Below are positions 43,732 through 54,598 of a stretch of DNA of 64,000 nt, piece after piece. The notes beneath the pieces are model-generated. The model did no database searches and had not been told where the DNA came from. It was given only the letters and a program-made list of their open reading frames with translations. A program made the translations under genes and the position numbers. The stretch comes from Taudactylus pleione (Eukaryota > Chordata > Amphibia > Anura > Myobatrachidae): positions 642,001-706,000 of the forward strand of contig JAUIMM010000698.1 of NCBI GenBank assembly GCA_031769625.1, in the 5' to 3' direction. How positions within the stretch are numbered: the first letter of the stretch is position 1; every line of letters begins with the position of its first letter.

Positions 43732-44282
43732 GGGGGTCATTCAGACCCGCTCGTGAGCGGCAGTACGCTCGCAAGCGGGTCGATGTTCCCCCACTGCGCA
43801 TGCGCACGATGGAGGGAGCTCCGTCGTGCGCATGCGCGAGACCCGGCGAGTGACGGGCTCTCCATCGCTCCGGGTCTCGCACCAAAGGGGGCGTGCTGTC
43901 GATGTTGATTGACAGCACGCCCCCTTTGGTGGGCGTGCCGGGGGCGTGCCTGCCAGACAGAGGCGTTCCCATGGGAACGCCTACCGTCTCAAGCCGGCCC
44001 CACTGACATCACTAGTGATGTCAGTGGGAGTGATTTTGGCTCTGATAGAGCCAAAATCACTCCTGGGCTTGCGCCAGCGAGACCCTACCGCAGGGTCTCC
44101 GTCGCAAGCCCGATGGTCGCGATGGTCAAGACCATCGCGACCATCATCATGGACGCTCGCTATAGCTGTGGGTGGTAACCCACAGCTATGCGAGCGTCCC
44201 TGAGGACGCTCCAAAAAAAGGTAGGAGGGCCCTGATTCAGAGCGAGCGCTCTGGTCAGAGCGTTCAGCTCTGAATCAGGCCC
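43732..44282 (-). mobile_element. hairpin-chain element HC-A, copy 3 (best preserved)
   Basis: 551 bp with 3-bp flanks TTA (43729-43731 and 44283-44285). Eleven consecutive hairpins fill almost all of it: 43744-43781, 43797-43838, 43837-43880, 43881-43930, 43961-43982, 43999-44028 (a perfect 30-nt palindrome), 44028-44062, 44065-44111, 44112-44145 (perfect), 44151-44199 and 44230-44282. The fourth has 20-bp perfect arms. The last contains a complete terminal repeat and its inverted copy, so the right end is itself a mini inverted-repeat unit. It encodes nothing. The 3-bp duplication and GGG start fit the PIF/Harbinger superfamily, by inference. Confidence 0.92.
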
Positions 44283-44285
44283 TTA

Positions 44286-45254
44286 GATCTTAGAACTAGC
44301 AGCAATGAAAAATGTCAGCTGTCGGAAGCTTATATTTTGGACATGCGTTGTTGTCTGATGACCCTATTAAATATCTCTTGTGAAGAAATAAGCTTTATAT
44401 ATATTTTAAAACATTCCACTTTAGAAGCAGAGTTGGATTAAGACCCCATAGGGCTGTAGGCAAAATACCCTCTCCCATCTGTGTATACATCATATATGTA
44501 TATCTATCTGTATGTCTAGAGGCCAGATCCGTCCCCATTATGTCACATCTGCTCAATATTTTTAAATGGTTGTATCATGAAATATAGTTAAACACGGCAA
44601 ACAAAACAAAATGAAAATGTTCAATACTTTCTAATTTTCCAACCAAGAACAACATGTAGTGACCAAGATCCAATCTAGCATTAAATTCTTTACATTCCAT
44701 ATTTAAGAACAATGTAAATCACCTTACAACACAATTTAAAATGTATTTTAACAAAAAAAAACCTAATGTACTCACCCTTTTTCCTTTCCTTTGCAGTTAT
44801 TAGTATATACATCTATTATGATATTTTGATCAGTTGATTGATACAAGACTTTAGTCAGTGCAGTCAAATTCAATTTCATTCTGTTACGAGGAGAAATTTA
44901 GGCAATATACAGATGTAATGTTATTTTTATGGGCAAATATAATTCATGGTGGCCATAATAATAGATCGTAAATCTGACCACTGTCTGTCACAATAAAAAT
45001 AGTGCTGTGGTCAGGACAGTTGTTTGCACACAAACTAATATTTGTGAAATAGTTTAACTTGCTAAGAGCGCTGGATGGCAGTACAGTAAATAGAGGAGCT
45101 TAAGCAGGAACAAATCTAATAAGCACCCCCAGAAGTGTTCAATATTGTATTACTTAGCAAATAAACTATCTTTTACTCTTGTGATCAGTCCCAGCACAAA
45201 TTGAAAAACAAAAATCCTGGAAAATGCCCCATAAAAAGACAATCACTAAAGGAC
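44286..45254. other. unassigned AT-rich sequence
   Basis: No coding or structural feature, apart from the diverged direct repeat near 45004 mentioned for 42358-43731. Confidence 0.4.
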
Positions 45255-45257
45255 TAT

Positions 45258-45660
45258 GGGCCTGATTCAGAGACGGACGCTCTGAAAGAGCGCTCGCTCT
45301 GAATCAGGGCGGGGTTTTTTTTGTGTGTGTGTGCGGCCACCTACAGCTATTGCAAGCGGCCAGGATGATGGTCGCGATGGTCAAGACCATCGGGACCATC
45401 GGGGCTTGCGACGAGACCCTTGTGGTAGGGTCTCGTGGCCGCAGTATCGCTTGGGAACGCCTCCATTTGTGAAGCCACCCCCCGCCACGCCTACAAAACA
45501 GACGAGCTGTCGATCAACATTGACAGCCTCCACTTTTGTAGTGAGCCATGGAGCGAGAGAATTTCTTTCTCGCTCCAGGGCTTTCACACACGCACTGCGG
45601 CTGCTGTGTGTGCACAGAGCCCACCATCAACCCGCTTGCGAGCGGGTCTGAATCAGGCCC
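45258..45660 (+). mobile_element. hairpin-chain element HC-A, copy 4 (internally deleted)
   Basis: 403 bp, ends GGGCCTGATTCAGAG and inverted GGGCCTGATTCAGACCCG, perfect 3-bp flanks TAT (45255-45257, 45661-45663). It retains the terminal AGAGCG hairpin, GATGGTC, the GAGACCCT hairpin and the GACAG-containing one, but lacks the GTGATTTTGG and CACTGACATC modules, a deletion of whole hairpins. Confidence 0.88.
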
Positions 45661-45663
45661 TAT

Positions 45664-45935
45664 GTCTGGAAGTGACTGGACTTTTCTGTTAGCCAATTAC
45701 AAAAGGCAAGTGTGGGAAACTGTTTGTGATTTGCTGTTGGTTAAGGGTAGTTAATTTTATTTTAAAATAACGTGTTTTTTGTTTATTTTTACTCTTTTGG
45801 TATAATAGGTAGTGGTCTTAAACCAAAAGTCTGTTATACTAGGCCCAGTGCTGGATAATTTATTTTCCACAAGATAAGTTTAATTTTAAAGTCCCTATTG
45901 AGTGCTTTCTTTTCTAAATACTATATATATATATA
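45664..45935. other. unassigned AT-rich sequence
   Basis: Ends in a (TA)n run that served as the Tc1 target. Confidence 0.5.
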
Positions 45936-47550
45936 CACTACCGTTCAAAAGTTTGGGGTCACCCAGACAATTTTGTGCTTTTTACATGAAAACTGACTTT
46001 TATTTATCAAATGAGTTGCAAAATGAATAGAACATATAGTCAAGACATTGGCAAGGTTAGAAGTAATGATTTTTATTTGAAATAACAATTTTGTCCTTCA
46101 AACTTTACTTTCATCAAAGAATGCTCCTTTTGCAGCAATTACAGCATTGCAGACCTTTGGCATTCTAGCTGTTAATTTGTTGAGGTAATCTGAAGAAATT
46201 TCACCCCACACTTCCTGAAGCACCTCCCACAAGTTGGATTGGCTTGATGGGCACTTCTTGCGTACCATACAGTCAAGCTGCTCCCACAACAGCTCAATGG
46301 GGTTGAGATCGGGTGACTGCGCTGGCCACTTCATTACAGACAGAATATACCAGCTGCCTGCTTCTTCCATAAATAGTTCTTGCATAATTTGGAGGTGTGC
46401 TTTGGGTCATTGTCCTGTTGGAGGAGAAAATTAGCTCCAATCAAGCGCTGTCCACAGGGTATAACATGGCATTGCAAAATGGAGTGATAGTCTTCCTTAT
46501 TCAAAATCCCTTTTACCTTGTACAAATCTCCCACTTTACCAGCACCAAAGCAGCCCCAGACCATCACATTACCTCCACCATGCTTGACAGGTGGCATCAG
46601 GCACTCTTCCAGCATCTTTTCACTTGTTCTGCGTCTCACAAATGTTCTTCTGTGTGATCCAAACACCTCCAACTTCGATTCGTCTGTCCATAACACTTTT
46701 TTCCAATCTTCTGTCCAATGTTTGTGTTCTTTTGCCCATATTAATCTTTTTCTTTTATTGGCCAGTCTCAGATATGGCTTTTTCTTTGCCACTCTGCCTA
46801 GAAGGCCAGCATCCCGGGGTCGCCTCTTCACTGTAGACGTTGACACTGGCATTTTGCGGGTACCATTTAATGAAGCTGCCAATTGAGGACTTGTGAGGCA
46901 TCTATTTTTCAAAAACTAGAGACTCTAATATACTTTTCTTCTTGCACAGTTGTGCACTGGGGCCTCTCACTTCTCTTTGTACTCTGGTTAGAGCCTGTTT
47001 GTGCTGTTCTCTGAAGAGAGTAGTACACACCATTGTAGAAAATGTTCAGATTCTTGGCAATTTCTCTCATGGAATAGCCTTAATTTCTAAGAACAAGAAT
47101 AGACTGTCGAGTTTCACATGAACATTCTCTTTTTCTAGCCATTTGGAGAGTATAACTGAACCCACAAATGTGATGCTCCAGATACTCAACTAGCTCAAAG
47201 GAAGGCCAGTTTTATAGCTTCTCTAACGAGCAAACCCATTTTCAGCTGTGCTTACATAATTGCACAAGGGTTTACAAGGGTTTTCTAATCATCTATTAGT
47301 CTTCTAACGCACTTAGCAAACACAATGTACCATAAGAACACTGGAGTGATGGTTGCTGGAAATGGGCCTCTATACACCTATGTAGATATTCCTTTAAAAA
47401 CCAAATGTTTGCAGCTAGTATAGTCATTTACCACATTAACAATGTATAGAGTGTATTTCTGATTAATTTTGTTATCTTCATTGAAAAAAACTGCTTTTCT
47501 TTCAAAAATAAGGACATTTCTAAGTGACCCCAAAGTTTTGAAAGGTAGTG
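45936..47550 (-). mobile_element. Tc1-type DNA transposon
   Basis: 1,615 bp between TA dinucleotides (45934-45935, 47551-47552). Inverted termini CACTACCGTTCAAAAGTTTG and CACTACCTTTCAAAACTTTG. This is the usual length and layout of a vertebrate Tc1 element with a single transposase gene, which is broken here. Confidence 0.93.
46098..47142 (-). pseudogene. Tc1-type transposase, broken
   Basis: DDE transposase that cuts and pastes its own DNA at TA sites. From the start at 47142 it opens MARKRECSCETRQSIL, a helix-turn-helix N-terminus with SMREIAKNL, interrupted by a TAA near 47083. A shift near 46915 leads into the long segment 46912-46334 holding KMPVSTSTVKRRPRDAGL (second HTH), WTDESKLEVFG (first catalytic Asp) and FLLQQDNDPKHTSK (second Asp). 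A further shift at about 46340-46380 leads to 46385-46098 with WPAQSPDLNPIELLWEQLD, the D34-type third acidic residue (Glu). About 345 codons in total, normal for the family. All three catalytic residues survive. Confidence 0.92.
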
Positions 47551-47552
47551 TA

Positions 47553-48032
47553 TATAGAAGTGTTTTTCTATAGCTACCCCCCCCAGAATCTCCACCTACA
47601 ATTCCTGAACCTGTTTTTCCAGTAAAATAGCCCTGACTAGGACTATTATCATGGCCACGCACCCTATTTAGGTTGTGCTCTACGCTGTCCAGCCTGAGGT
47701 TAGTTTTCATATAATGCACTCGTAGTTACATTTTCCGCGAGACGGCTACACTATCCATATTGGTTTTTACTTTTTTGATTGTTTTTATATCTACCTATAC
47801 ATCTTTGAGATATAATATTACTGTTTCAGCTTTGCAAACTACACATCGCTTGATATTTGGCTTGGTTGCATTAGCGAGTTTCACAGAATATTACTGAATA
47901 GTATACATTTTCATGACGGATAGCTTTGTATATATAATTCTAAGTAGACAGAATTGATCTTTATATTATGACCTTTTATGAAATATAATTCACCATTATT
48001 TTCACTTTAAGTTAGTGTTTACTTTTTTATGG
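47553..48032. other. unassigned AT-rich sequence
   Basis: No feature recognised. Confidence 0.4.
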
Positions 48033-48719
48033 GACGCCCTCATTCTGGACTAGCAACCTTCCTTATTGGTTTAAAAGCATGGAGTATGGTAAAGTATATG
48101 CATACTGTATTAGGCACAATTCTAGATAAGTCCTACAAGTTATATACTGTAGTGCTACTTTGGTTCAATTTTGGGGTGTGGGTCCCCCTGGATTGCGTTG
48201 GTTAATCTGTCTCAGGGCACCGCATTACAACACATTTTCCTTTATAACACATTTTAACCTTTCACTGTGTGTGTTTAATATATATGTATTTCACTTTTTT
48301 ATTTTCATTCTTTATATGCAGCTGCAGCTGCTCCTAACTATCTCTTTACACTGCACTTTTCTTACTATGGTGGTGCCCTGGGGCGGCTTGGCTGGGCCAG
48401 TTTTGGGGGGTCCTGCGCTCTGGATTTGAACACTAGTATGTTAAGGACCTACGCGAAAGAGGTTACCTGGATATGGTGGGTAGGCCCATAACCTTGGCCA
48501 TGATTATGCTAAAAACCTCTATTGATTGCAAAATTTTATTGCATTTATATATATTATTAATAATTTGGAGTTGTGCACATGAGATTTGTCTGTTTCTGTG
48601 CCTGCAATTAGTCTCATCAGGTAGCACCTCTCATCACATATATAGTCAGGTTGTGCAGTCCAGAAATCTTTCTCATATGCTCCATTTAATGTGCTTTATT
48701 GCACTTCTGAGGGAAAAGA
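48033..48719. repeat. tandem duplication, unit 1 (687 bp)
   Basis: Begins GACGCCCTCATTCTGGACTAG. The same sequence restarts at 48720, and the rest of unit 2 (CTAGATAAGTCCTACAAG to CCAGAAATCTTTC) is found at 51039-51597, beyond the Penelope insertion. Units differ by only a few substitutions by eye. Confidence 0.85.
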
Positions 48720-48816
48720 GACGCCCTCATTCTGGACTAGCACCCTTCCTTATTGGTTTAAAAGCATGGAGTATGGTAAAGTATATGCACACTGTATTAG
48801 GCACAATTCTAGATAA
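48720..48816. repeat. tandem duplication, unit 2, left part
   Basis: The first 97 bp of unit 2, ending in the 14-bp Penelope target duplication ACAATTCTAGATAA (48803-48816). Confidence 0.85.
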
Positions 48817-49600
48817 ACACAATGGACGATGCTGCAATATGTCAAAATTATCAGAAGGAAAAATAAGCAAATATAGACAAAATGTAGACAAATGTAGACA
48901 AAATATAAATAGCAAATGTGCCGATCTATTTGTGAATAGGCACTGGTAATGGTCTCAACCTTAGATGCCGCCAACTGAATAGTCAATTTGATAGAGATGG
49001 TTAAAGTATAGTGTTTAGTCAGGGAGATCTAGCGGCGTCCCGCTAGCTCCAAAGGGGTACCTCGGTGGTATGCTGTAAGTCCTGTGGATGTCTGTACGTT
49101 GCCCGGGTTATTCTCCGTGTAGTGTAGGGGAGGCTGGCTGTGGCGAGCGCCGGGGATCACTCTGCGTCACGGGCGCCCTGAGTGCGGAGATCACGGACAC
49201 TGTCCCTGTTGCCAGGGGCAGGTCCGTGCGCGTGCACCAGGTGCCGGACAGGGGAGAGGGGTGCCTACGGTCCTGGCTTGTGCAAGCCGGGGGCCGCGGA
49301 TGACTCTGCACCAGAGGATACTTACCCGGATGCCAAGCTGCCGGTCCCGGCAGTCTTCTTCGTCGGCGGTGATGGCGCGCTTCTGTTGCTCGCTGGTAAA
49401 TTCCGGTGGTGGTAAACTGGAACAGTTGGGCGGCAAATGTGGTACTGGAGACGCTGTTAGATAGGGATTGCTGTGTTCCTCCAACGCGTTTCGACCTGTC
49501 AGGTCTTCTTCTGGGAGTTGAATGGTTCTAATACTGCTGCTTGAGCCTTTAAATACAGCGTCAATGTCTGTGATTGGTTCAAATTGTGATTGACAGGAGG
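48813..49600 (-). repeat. Penelope-like left arm (pLTR)
   Basis: Inverted repeat of 49942-50706. The arms differ by about 23 bp (a segment near 48905-48930 absent from the right arm) and scattered substitutions. On the minus strand at 49515-49487 is a hammerhead-like motif, CAGAAGA, GACCTGACAGGTC stem, GAAAC, where the usual CTGANGA has an A in place of the T. Confidence 0.85.
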
Positions 49601-49836
49601 TTCAACTTTGGTTCAACTGTCTGTAATGCTATAAAGCTCAAATGTTTTGGATTATTATCATGATGATCATTAAAGTGTTTGGATAAATTATGGCTGTCCA
49701 ATCCCTTATTTATGTTTCTGACATGTTCCATAATTCTTACTTTCAGGGGTCTATTTTCTGTACTGTGTTTATTTGTATATATGTATATATGTGTATACTT
49801 TGCAGACATAGTGTATATAGAGATACATTTATACAA
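49601..49836 (-). pseudogene. Penelope-like GIY-YIG endonuclease C-terminal fragment
   Basis: In the loop between the arms, on the minus strand, is the segment RPLKVRIMEHVRNINKGL followed by SHNLSKHFNDHHDNNPKHLSF and QTVEP. The R-x-EH-x2-NI and SKHF...H...L.F spacing is that of the Penelope GIY-YIG nuclease C-terminus, which nicks target DNA for priming. The N-terminal GIY and YIG motifs and all of the RT are missing. The upstream part of the 85-codon frame is low-complexity (TA/TG-rich) and not part of the protein. Direction agrees with the left arm being the downstream terminal repeat. Confidence 0.7.
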
Positions 49837-49941
49837 GCAATATCATACCTATTCATCTATGTATGTGTAACCTTATCCAGCCTATCAGCTACACAATATA
49901 GATAGCACTCTCAGGAGGATGAAATCACCAAGGTGATCCAC

Positions 49942-50706
49942 CCTCCTGTCAATCACAATTTGAACCAATCACAGACATTGACGCTGTATTTAAAGGCTCA
50001 AGCAGCAGTATTAGAACCATTCAACTCCCAGAAGAAGACCTGACAGGTGGAAACACGTTGGCGGAACACAGCAATCCCTATCTAACAGCGTCTCCAGTAC
50101 CACATTTGCTGCCCAACTGTTCCAGTTTACCACTACCGGAATTTACCAGCGAGCAACAGAAGCGCGCCATCACCGCCGACGAAGAAGACCGCCGGGACCG
50201 GCAGCTTGGCATCCGGGTAAGTATCCTCTGGTGCAGAGTCGTCCACGGCCCCCGGCTTGCACAAGCCAGGACCGTAGGCACCCCTCTCCCCTGTCCGGCA
50301 CCTGGTGCACACGCACGGACCTGCCCCTGGCAACAGGGACAGTGTCCGTGATCTCGACACTCAGGGCGCCCGTGACGCAGAGTGATCCCCGGCTCTCGCC
50401 ACAGCCAGCCTCCCCCACACTACATGGAGAATAACCCGGGCAACGTACAGACATCCACAGGACTTACAGCATACCACCGAGGTACCCCTTTGGAGCTAGC
50501 GGGACGCCGCTAGATCTCCCTGACTAAACACTATACTTTAACCATCTCTATCAAATTGACTATTCAGTTGGCGGCATCTAAGGTTGAGACCATTACCAGT
50601 GCCTATTATATTATATTTTGTCTACATTTGTCTACATTTTGTCTATATTTGCTTATTTTTCCTTCTGATAATTTTGACATATTGCTGCATCGTCCATTGT
50701 GTTTAT
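49942..50706 (+). repeat. Penelope-like right arm (inverted pLTR)
   Basis: Reverse complement of the left arm. The hammerhead-like motif here reads CAGAAGA, GACCTGACAGGTG, GAAAC at 50028-50053, with the closing stem pair lost. Confidence 0.85.
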
Positions 50707-51052
50707 TTGTTTGTATATTCTGTTGGTGTATAACCAATGGTTTACAGGCACCATATTATATTGCAATTGTAGTGATTATTATTGTGAAACTTTTATCAGT
50801 AAAAGCAACATTTGTTTCTTAGTCGGTACCCTCTCATCATTTTGGGTTCTACTACTTTAGAATATATTTAGATACATTTAGAATATACATAGTTCAGGAA
50901 ATAGGTTGTGCGCAGCATCTGGTCCCCACGTTTCTCTGTATTTACCCACTGGATGAGGTCAGGCATTCCCCAGTGCAGCAGCATACCTGTAACAAGCAGT
51001 ACCATCTACACCACTTGCGCAGGACCTATAATCTCTCAACAATTCTAGATAA

Positions 51053-51600
51053 GTCCTACAAGTTATATACTGTAGTGCAACTTTTTTTCATTTTTGGGGT
51101 GTGGATCCCCCTGGATTGCGTTGGTTAATCTGTCTCAGGGCACCGTATTATAACACATTTTCCTTTATAACACATTTTAACCCTTCACTGTGTGTGTTTA
51201 ATATATATGTATTTCACTTTTTTATTTTCATTCTTTATATGCAGCTGCAGCTGCTCCTAACTATCTCTTTACACTGCACTTTTCTTACTATGGTGGTGCC
51301 CTGGGGCAGCTTGGCTGGGCATTTTTGGGGGGTCCTGTGCTCTGGATTTGAACCCTAGTATGTTAGGGACCTACCCGAAAGAGGTTACCTGGATATGGTG
51401 GGTAGGCCCATAACCTTGGCCATGATTATGCTACAAACCTCTATTGATTGCAAAATTTTATTGCATTTATATATATTATTAATAATTTGGAATTGTGCAC
51501 CTGAGATTTGTCTGTTTCTGTGCCTGCAATTAGTCTCATCAGGTAGCACCTCTCATCACATATATAGTCAGGTTGTGCAGTCCAGAAATCTTTCCCATGA
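51053..51600. repeat. tandem duplication, unit 2, right part
   Basis: Continues unit 2 after the Penelope insertion and diverges from unit 1 at about 51597. Confidence 0.85.
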
Positions 51601-52079
51601 ACTTTACCTACACAAGAACAACCCGATTTTTGTGTAGATGCAAGTGAAATGGGTATAAGTCATTATCGCCCATATTTGCGTACACTTCTGGAACGCATGC
51701 TATACAAAAACACACACGAGACACTCTGCTAACAGCCATACTTATCATCAGGCCTTTATTTTTAATTGACGCTCTTTTTTATTTTTGCTTGTATATATTA
51801 TGTGCTATTAATAGTTTTACTTTATAACGTGATGACTCATGAAATGCTGCTCTACTGTAACTTTGTGGTATTAAATCACTTACTTCACCTTATTATTAGA
51901 AAGCGTACTTGGATTTACAGACATTTTTCCAATATTATTGTTAGGTTCTGGTAATTTTAGCTGGTAAGTTTAGCTGGTGGATAACATTTGCAGAAGAAAA
52001 AACACAAGTCTCTTTAGATATTAAAGGTTTTTTTAAAAAACATCTTTAAATGTAGACAAATATAATAGCAGCCTTAGCA
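51601..52079. other. unassigned AT-rich sequence
   Basis: No feature recognised. Confidence 0.4.
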
Positions 52080-52790
52080 GGATATATATTAAGAATGTCT
52101 GCTTCTGGAAAGATACCCATCATCTCATTAGAGCTATATCAGGTGTTCAAATTCCTGCTTCACTGTTTTACTCCTTGTTATCACGTCCACTCCCACAAAT
52201 TTCACGTCCAACGCAGAAATTGATTAAACATATACTCAAGACAACTAAATGCCAAATTGCTTCCAATTGGAAAGTGGTCTCCCCTCCCTCCCTCCCTCGC
52301 TGATACAATAAACACTATCTGGTTTACTTACCAGATGGGAAATATCACCTCCATCATGCATGATACTCCTGATCATTTCATAAAAGCCTGGACTCCATGA
52401 ACGACTAACTTTCAGGCTGAACCCCAATTATGCAATATTTTGTTTCTATGTACTTGCATTCTAAGCTTTTCTTTTTTCTCATTTCATATACACTGGCCGG
52501 CCTTATTCTTCTTCTCCCCATATATTGTCTCTTCTCTCCCCTCACCCCACCCATTGCCTTAGTTACTGTATAGTCAATTTTATGATTGTGCCCTGCATAT
52601 GTTACTCTCTTATTTGTTATTTTTTTATGCTTATTATTTGAATCTATTTAGTATTATTTATAATGTACAAAGCACTATGTTTATTTGTTCTCTATATCGC
52701 AATTACCATATTTTGTTCTATATACTACTTTTATTTTGTTAGGTTACTGGAAAATTACTCAATAAACAGAATTTTCAAAAATGAAAAGAA
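52080..52790 (+). pseudogene. L1/Tx1-type LINE 3' remnant
   Basis: A short plus-strand peptide trace (LIKHILKTTKCQIASNWK followed by PPSLPSLIQ), then broken pieces such as YQMGNITSIMHD, matches the last part of L1-clade ORF2, where a basic segment plus NWK precedes a P-rich spacer. A long AT-rich 3' UTR ends near AATAAACAG and an A-rich AAAAATGAAAAG tail at 52767-52789. It is heavily 5'-truncated. Confidence 0.5.
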
Positions 52791-53123
52791 TGTCTACTTC
52801 TAATCTTCAGTGGCAGGCAGGTGTAAAGCCAGTTTCAAATACTAGAGAACCCACAGAAACAGTATAGTGTATATCCAGTAGCCAAGTGAAGAGGGAAGCC
52901 AGGGATTAGTGACCAATCCAAGGAGGAGTCTTTCAGCAGCGTAGGTCCAAGAAATGTAACCAAGAAAATGGCAATTCCCGGACTATTTATGAGCCTGCAT
53001 CGGTGGTAGCAAGCTGTAGCTGCTGGTAATTCATTACTGTACCTACTTTAGATTATTAGGAGATTCCCTGATGCATGTTACATAAATTTATATAGAAATG
53101 AAAAAGAAATCAGCTCAATGCAC
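52791..53123. other. unassigned sequence
   Basis: Nothing recognised before the fifth hairpin-chain element. Confidence 0.4.
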
Positions 53124-53126
53124 AGA

Positions 53127-53792
53127 GGGCCTGATTCAGACCCGCTCGCGAGCGCAGGACGCTCGCAAGCGGGTCGATGGTGCCCTACTGCGCATGCGCA
53201 CGACGGAGGGAGCTCCGTCGTGCGCATGCGTGAGACCCGGCTAGCGACGGGGTAGCCGTCGCTCCAGGTCTCGCACCAAAGGGGGCGTGCTGTCGATGTT
53301 GATTGACAGCACGCCCCCTTTGGTGGGCGTGCCGGGGGCGTGGCTGCCAGGCGGAGGCATTCCCATGGGAACGCCTACCGTCTGAAGCCGGCCCCACTGA
53401 CATCAGTAGTGATGTCAGTGGGAGTGATTTTGGCTCTGATAGAGCCAAAATCACTCCAGGGCTTGCGGCAGCGAGACCCTACCGCAGGGTCTCCGTCGCA
53501 AGCCCGATGGTCGCGATGGTCTTGACCATCGTAACCATCATTTTGGCCGCTCGCTATAGCTGTGGGTGGTCACCCACAGCTATGCGAGCGACCAGGAGGC
53601 CGCTCCAAAAAGTAAGAAGAACGTCCCTGATTCAGTCAAGACCATTGCGACCATCATCATGGACGCTCGCTATAGCTGTGGGTGGTCACCCACAGCTATG
53701 CGAGCGTCCAAGAGGCCACTCCATTTTAATGTAGGAGGGTCCTGATTCAGAGCGAGCGCTCTGGTCAGAGCGTCCGGCTCTGAATCAGGCCC
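53127..53792 (-). mobile_element. hairpin-chain element HC-A, copy 5 (with internal duplication)
   Basis: 666 bp, flanks AGA (53124-53126, 53793-53795). Module order is as in copy 3. The CTATAGCTGTGGGTGG hairpin occurs twice (about 53551-53591 and 53667-53708). The second begins right after an internal terminal-like CCCTGATTCAG at 53625-53635, so the extra 115 bp look like a re-copied end. Confidence 0.9.
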
Positions 53793-53942
53793 AGAGGCCT
53801 CACTTCTGCTACCCAAAACGTGCCGTGATTTGCACCTCTGAAGGGCTACAGTAAGTCACCTCCCTGTCTACAAAACCAAAGCTCTTTTGCTACATGCACT
53901 AGTGTCACCTGCGCTGTCCAGCCTGGGATTTGTTTTCTCTAT

Positions 53943-54169
53943 GGCGCGATTCAATTCAATGCGCTGTTGAATTGCCCCGGTAGGGAGCTCCCGAAGCTAT
54001 TCAATTCAACGCTATGTTTGGTCGGGCTAAAGCATTTCTTCTTGCACCCTCCTGGGATTCGAGGAGAAAACCGACAAAAGTGCTGGCCGCGCGGCTGTTT
54101 TCCGGCTTAGCGCGGTGCTAACAGCCCTTCCAGGGGCTATTCAACATCGCATAGAATTGAATCGTGGCC
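53943..54169. mobile_element. MITE with GGC(G/C)NCGATTCAATTC termini
   Basis: 227 bp. Ends GGCGCGATTCAATTC and, inverted, GGCCACGATTCAATTC, with perfect 3-bp flanks TAT (53940-53942, 54170-54172). GC-rich interior. Harbinger-like by its target duplication. Confidence 0.82.
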
Positions 54170-54297
54170 TATGACATTTGTAATCTACTTGTTATAGGAT
54201 ATACGGTTGGGAGATATGACAAAACTAGCACTTTGCAACAGTTATAATATTGTGCATTCATTATTATGCCAACTGTGGTAATGTGCTCATTTGGGGT

Positions 54298-54598
54298 GTG
54301 GTATATTTTGTCGACATTCAGAATGTCAACACTGACATAATGTCAACATTGTAAGAATGTTGACAGTCAGCATGTCGACAACAGGATTCCCCATTCAATT
54401 TACTCTGAACCTAACAATATATGCAGCCTAACCCAAACCCTACCCTTAATCTAAACCTATTCCTAAAATTGGGTGCCGGCATTCGCGCTGTTAACATTCA
54501 CAATTTCAGCATTCTGACTGTGTTGACATTGTAGATGTCAACATGTTGAATGCTGACACTCTCAATACTGACATTGTCAATGCAGACAAACTGACCAC
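54298..54598. repeat. fold-back element with telomere-like core, copy D
   Basis: Arms are built of ATGTCAACA and TGTTGACAT-type motifs in inverted orientation, from GTGGTATATTTTGTCGAC to GACAAACTGACCAC. The core (54410-54475) has CCTAACCC, ACCCTACCCTTAA and CTAAACC, a more diverged CCCTAA-like stretch. Confidence 0.55.

Larger units (their letters stand above)
48817..51038 (-). mobile_element. Penelope-like element remnant with inverted terminal arms
   Basis: 2.2 kb inserted in unit 2 of a tandem duplication with a 14-bp target duplication, ACAATTCTAGATAA (48803-48816, 51039-51052). It consists of a left arm, a loop with a GIY-YIG endonuclease tail, a near-identical inverted right arm and a 332-bp extension (50707-51038) present only on the right. 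Inverted or partial terminal repeats (pLTRs) and GIY-YIG are hallmarks of Penelope-like elements. RT is missing, so it is a truncated copy, probably with twin-priming-type inversion. Confidence 0.75.

Noticed and set aside
46518..46886. 122-codon plus-strand open frame in the Tc1 element
   Set aside because: It is the shadow of the minus-strand transposase, which carries all the recognisable motifs.
49088..49464. Open frames in the Penelope-like arms, mirrored at 50078-50454
   Set aside because: The same frames appear inverted in the other arm and have no domain. The arm is a non-coding terminal repeat.
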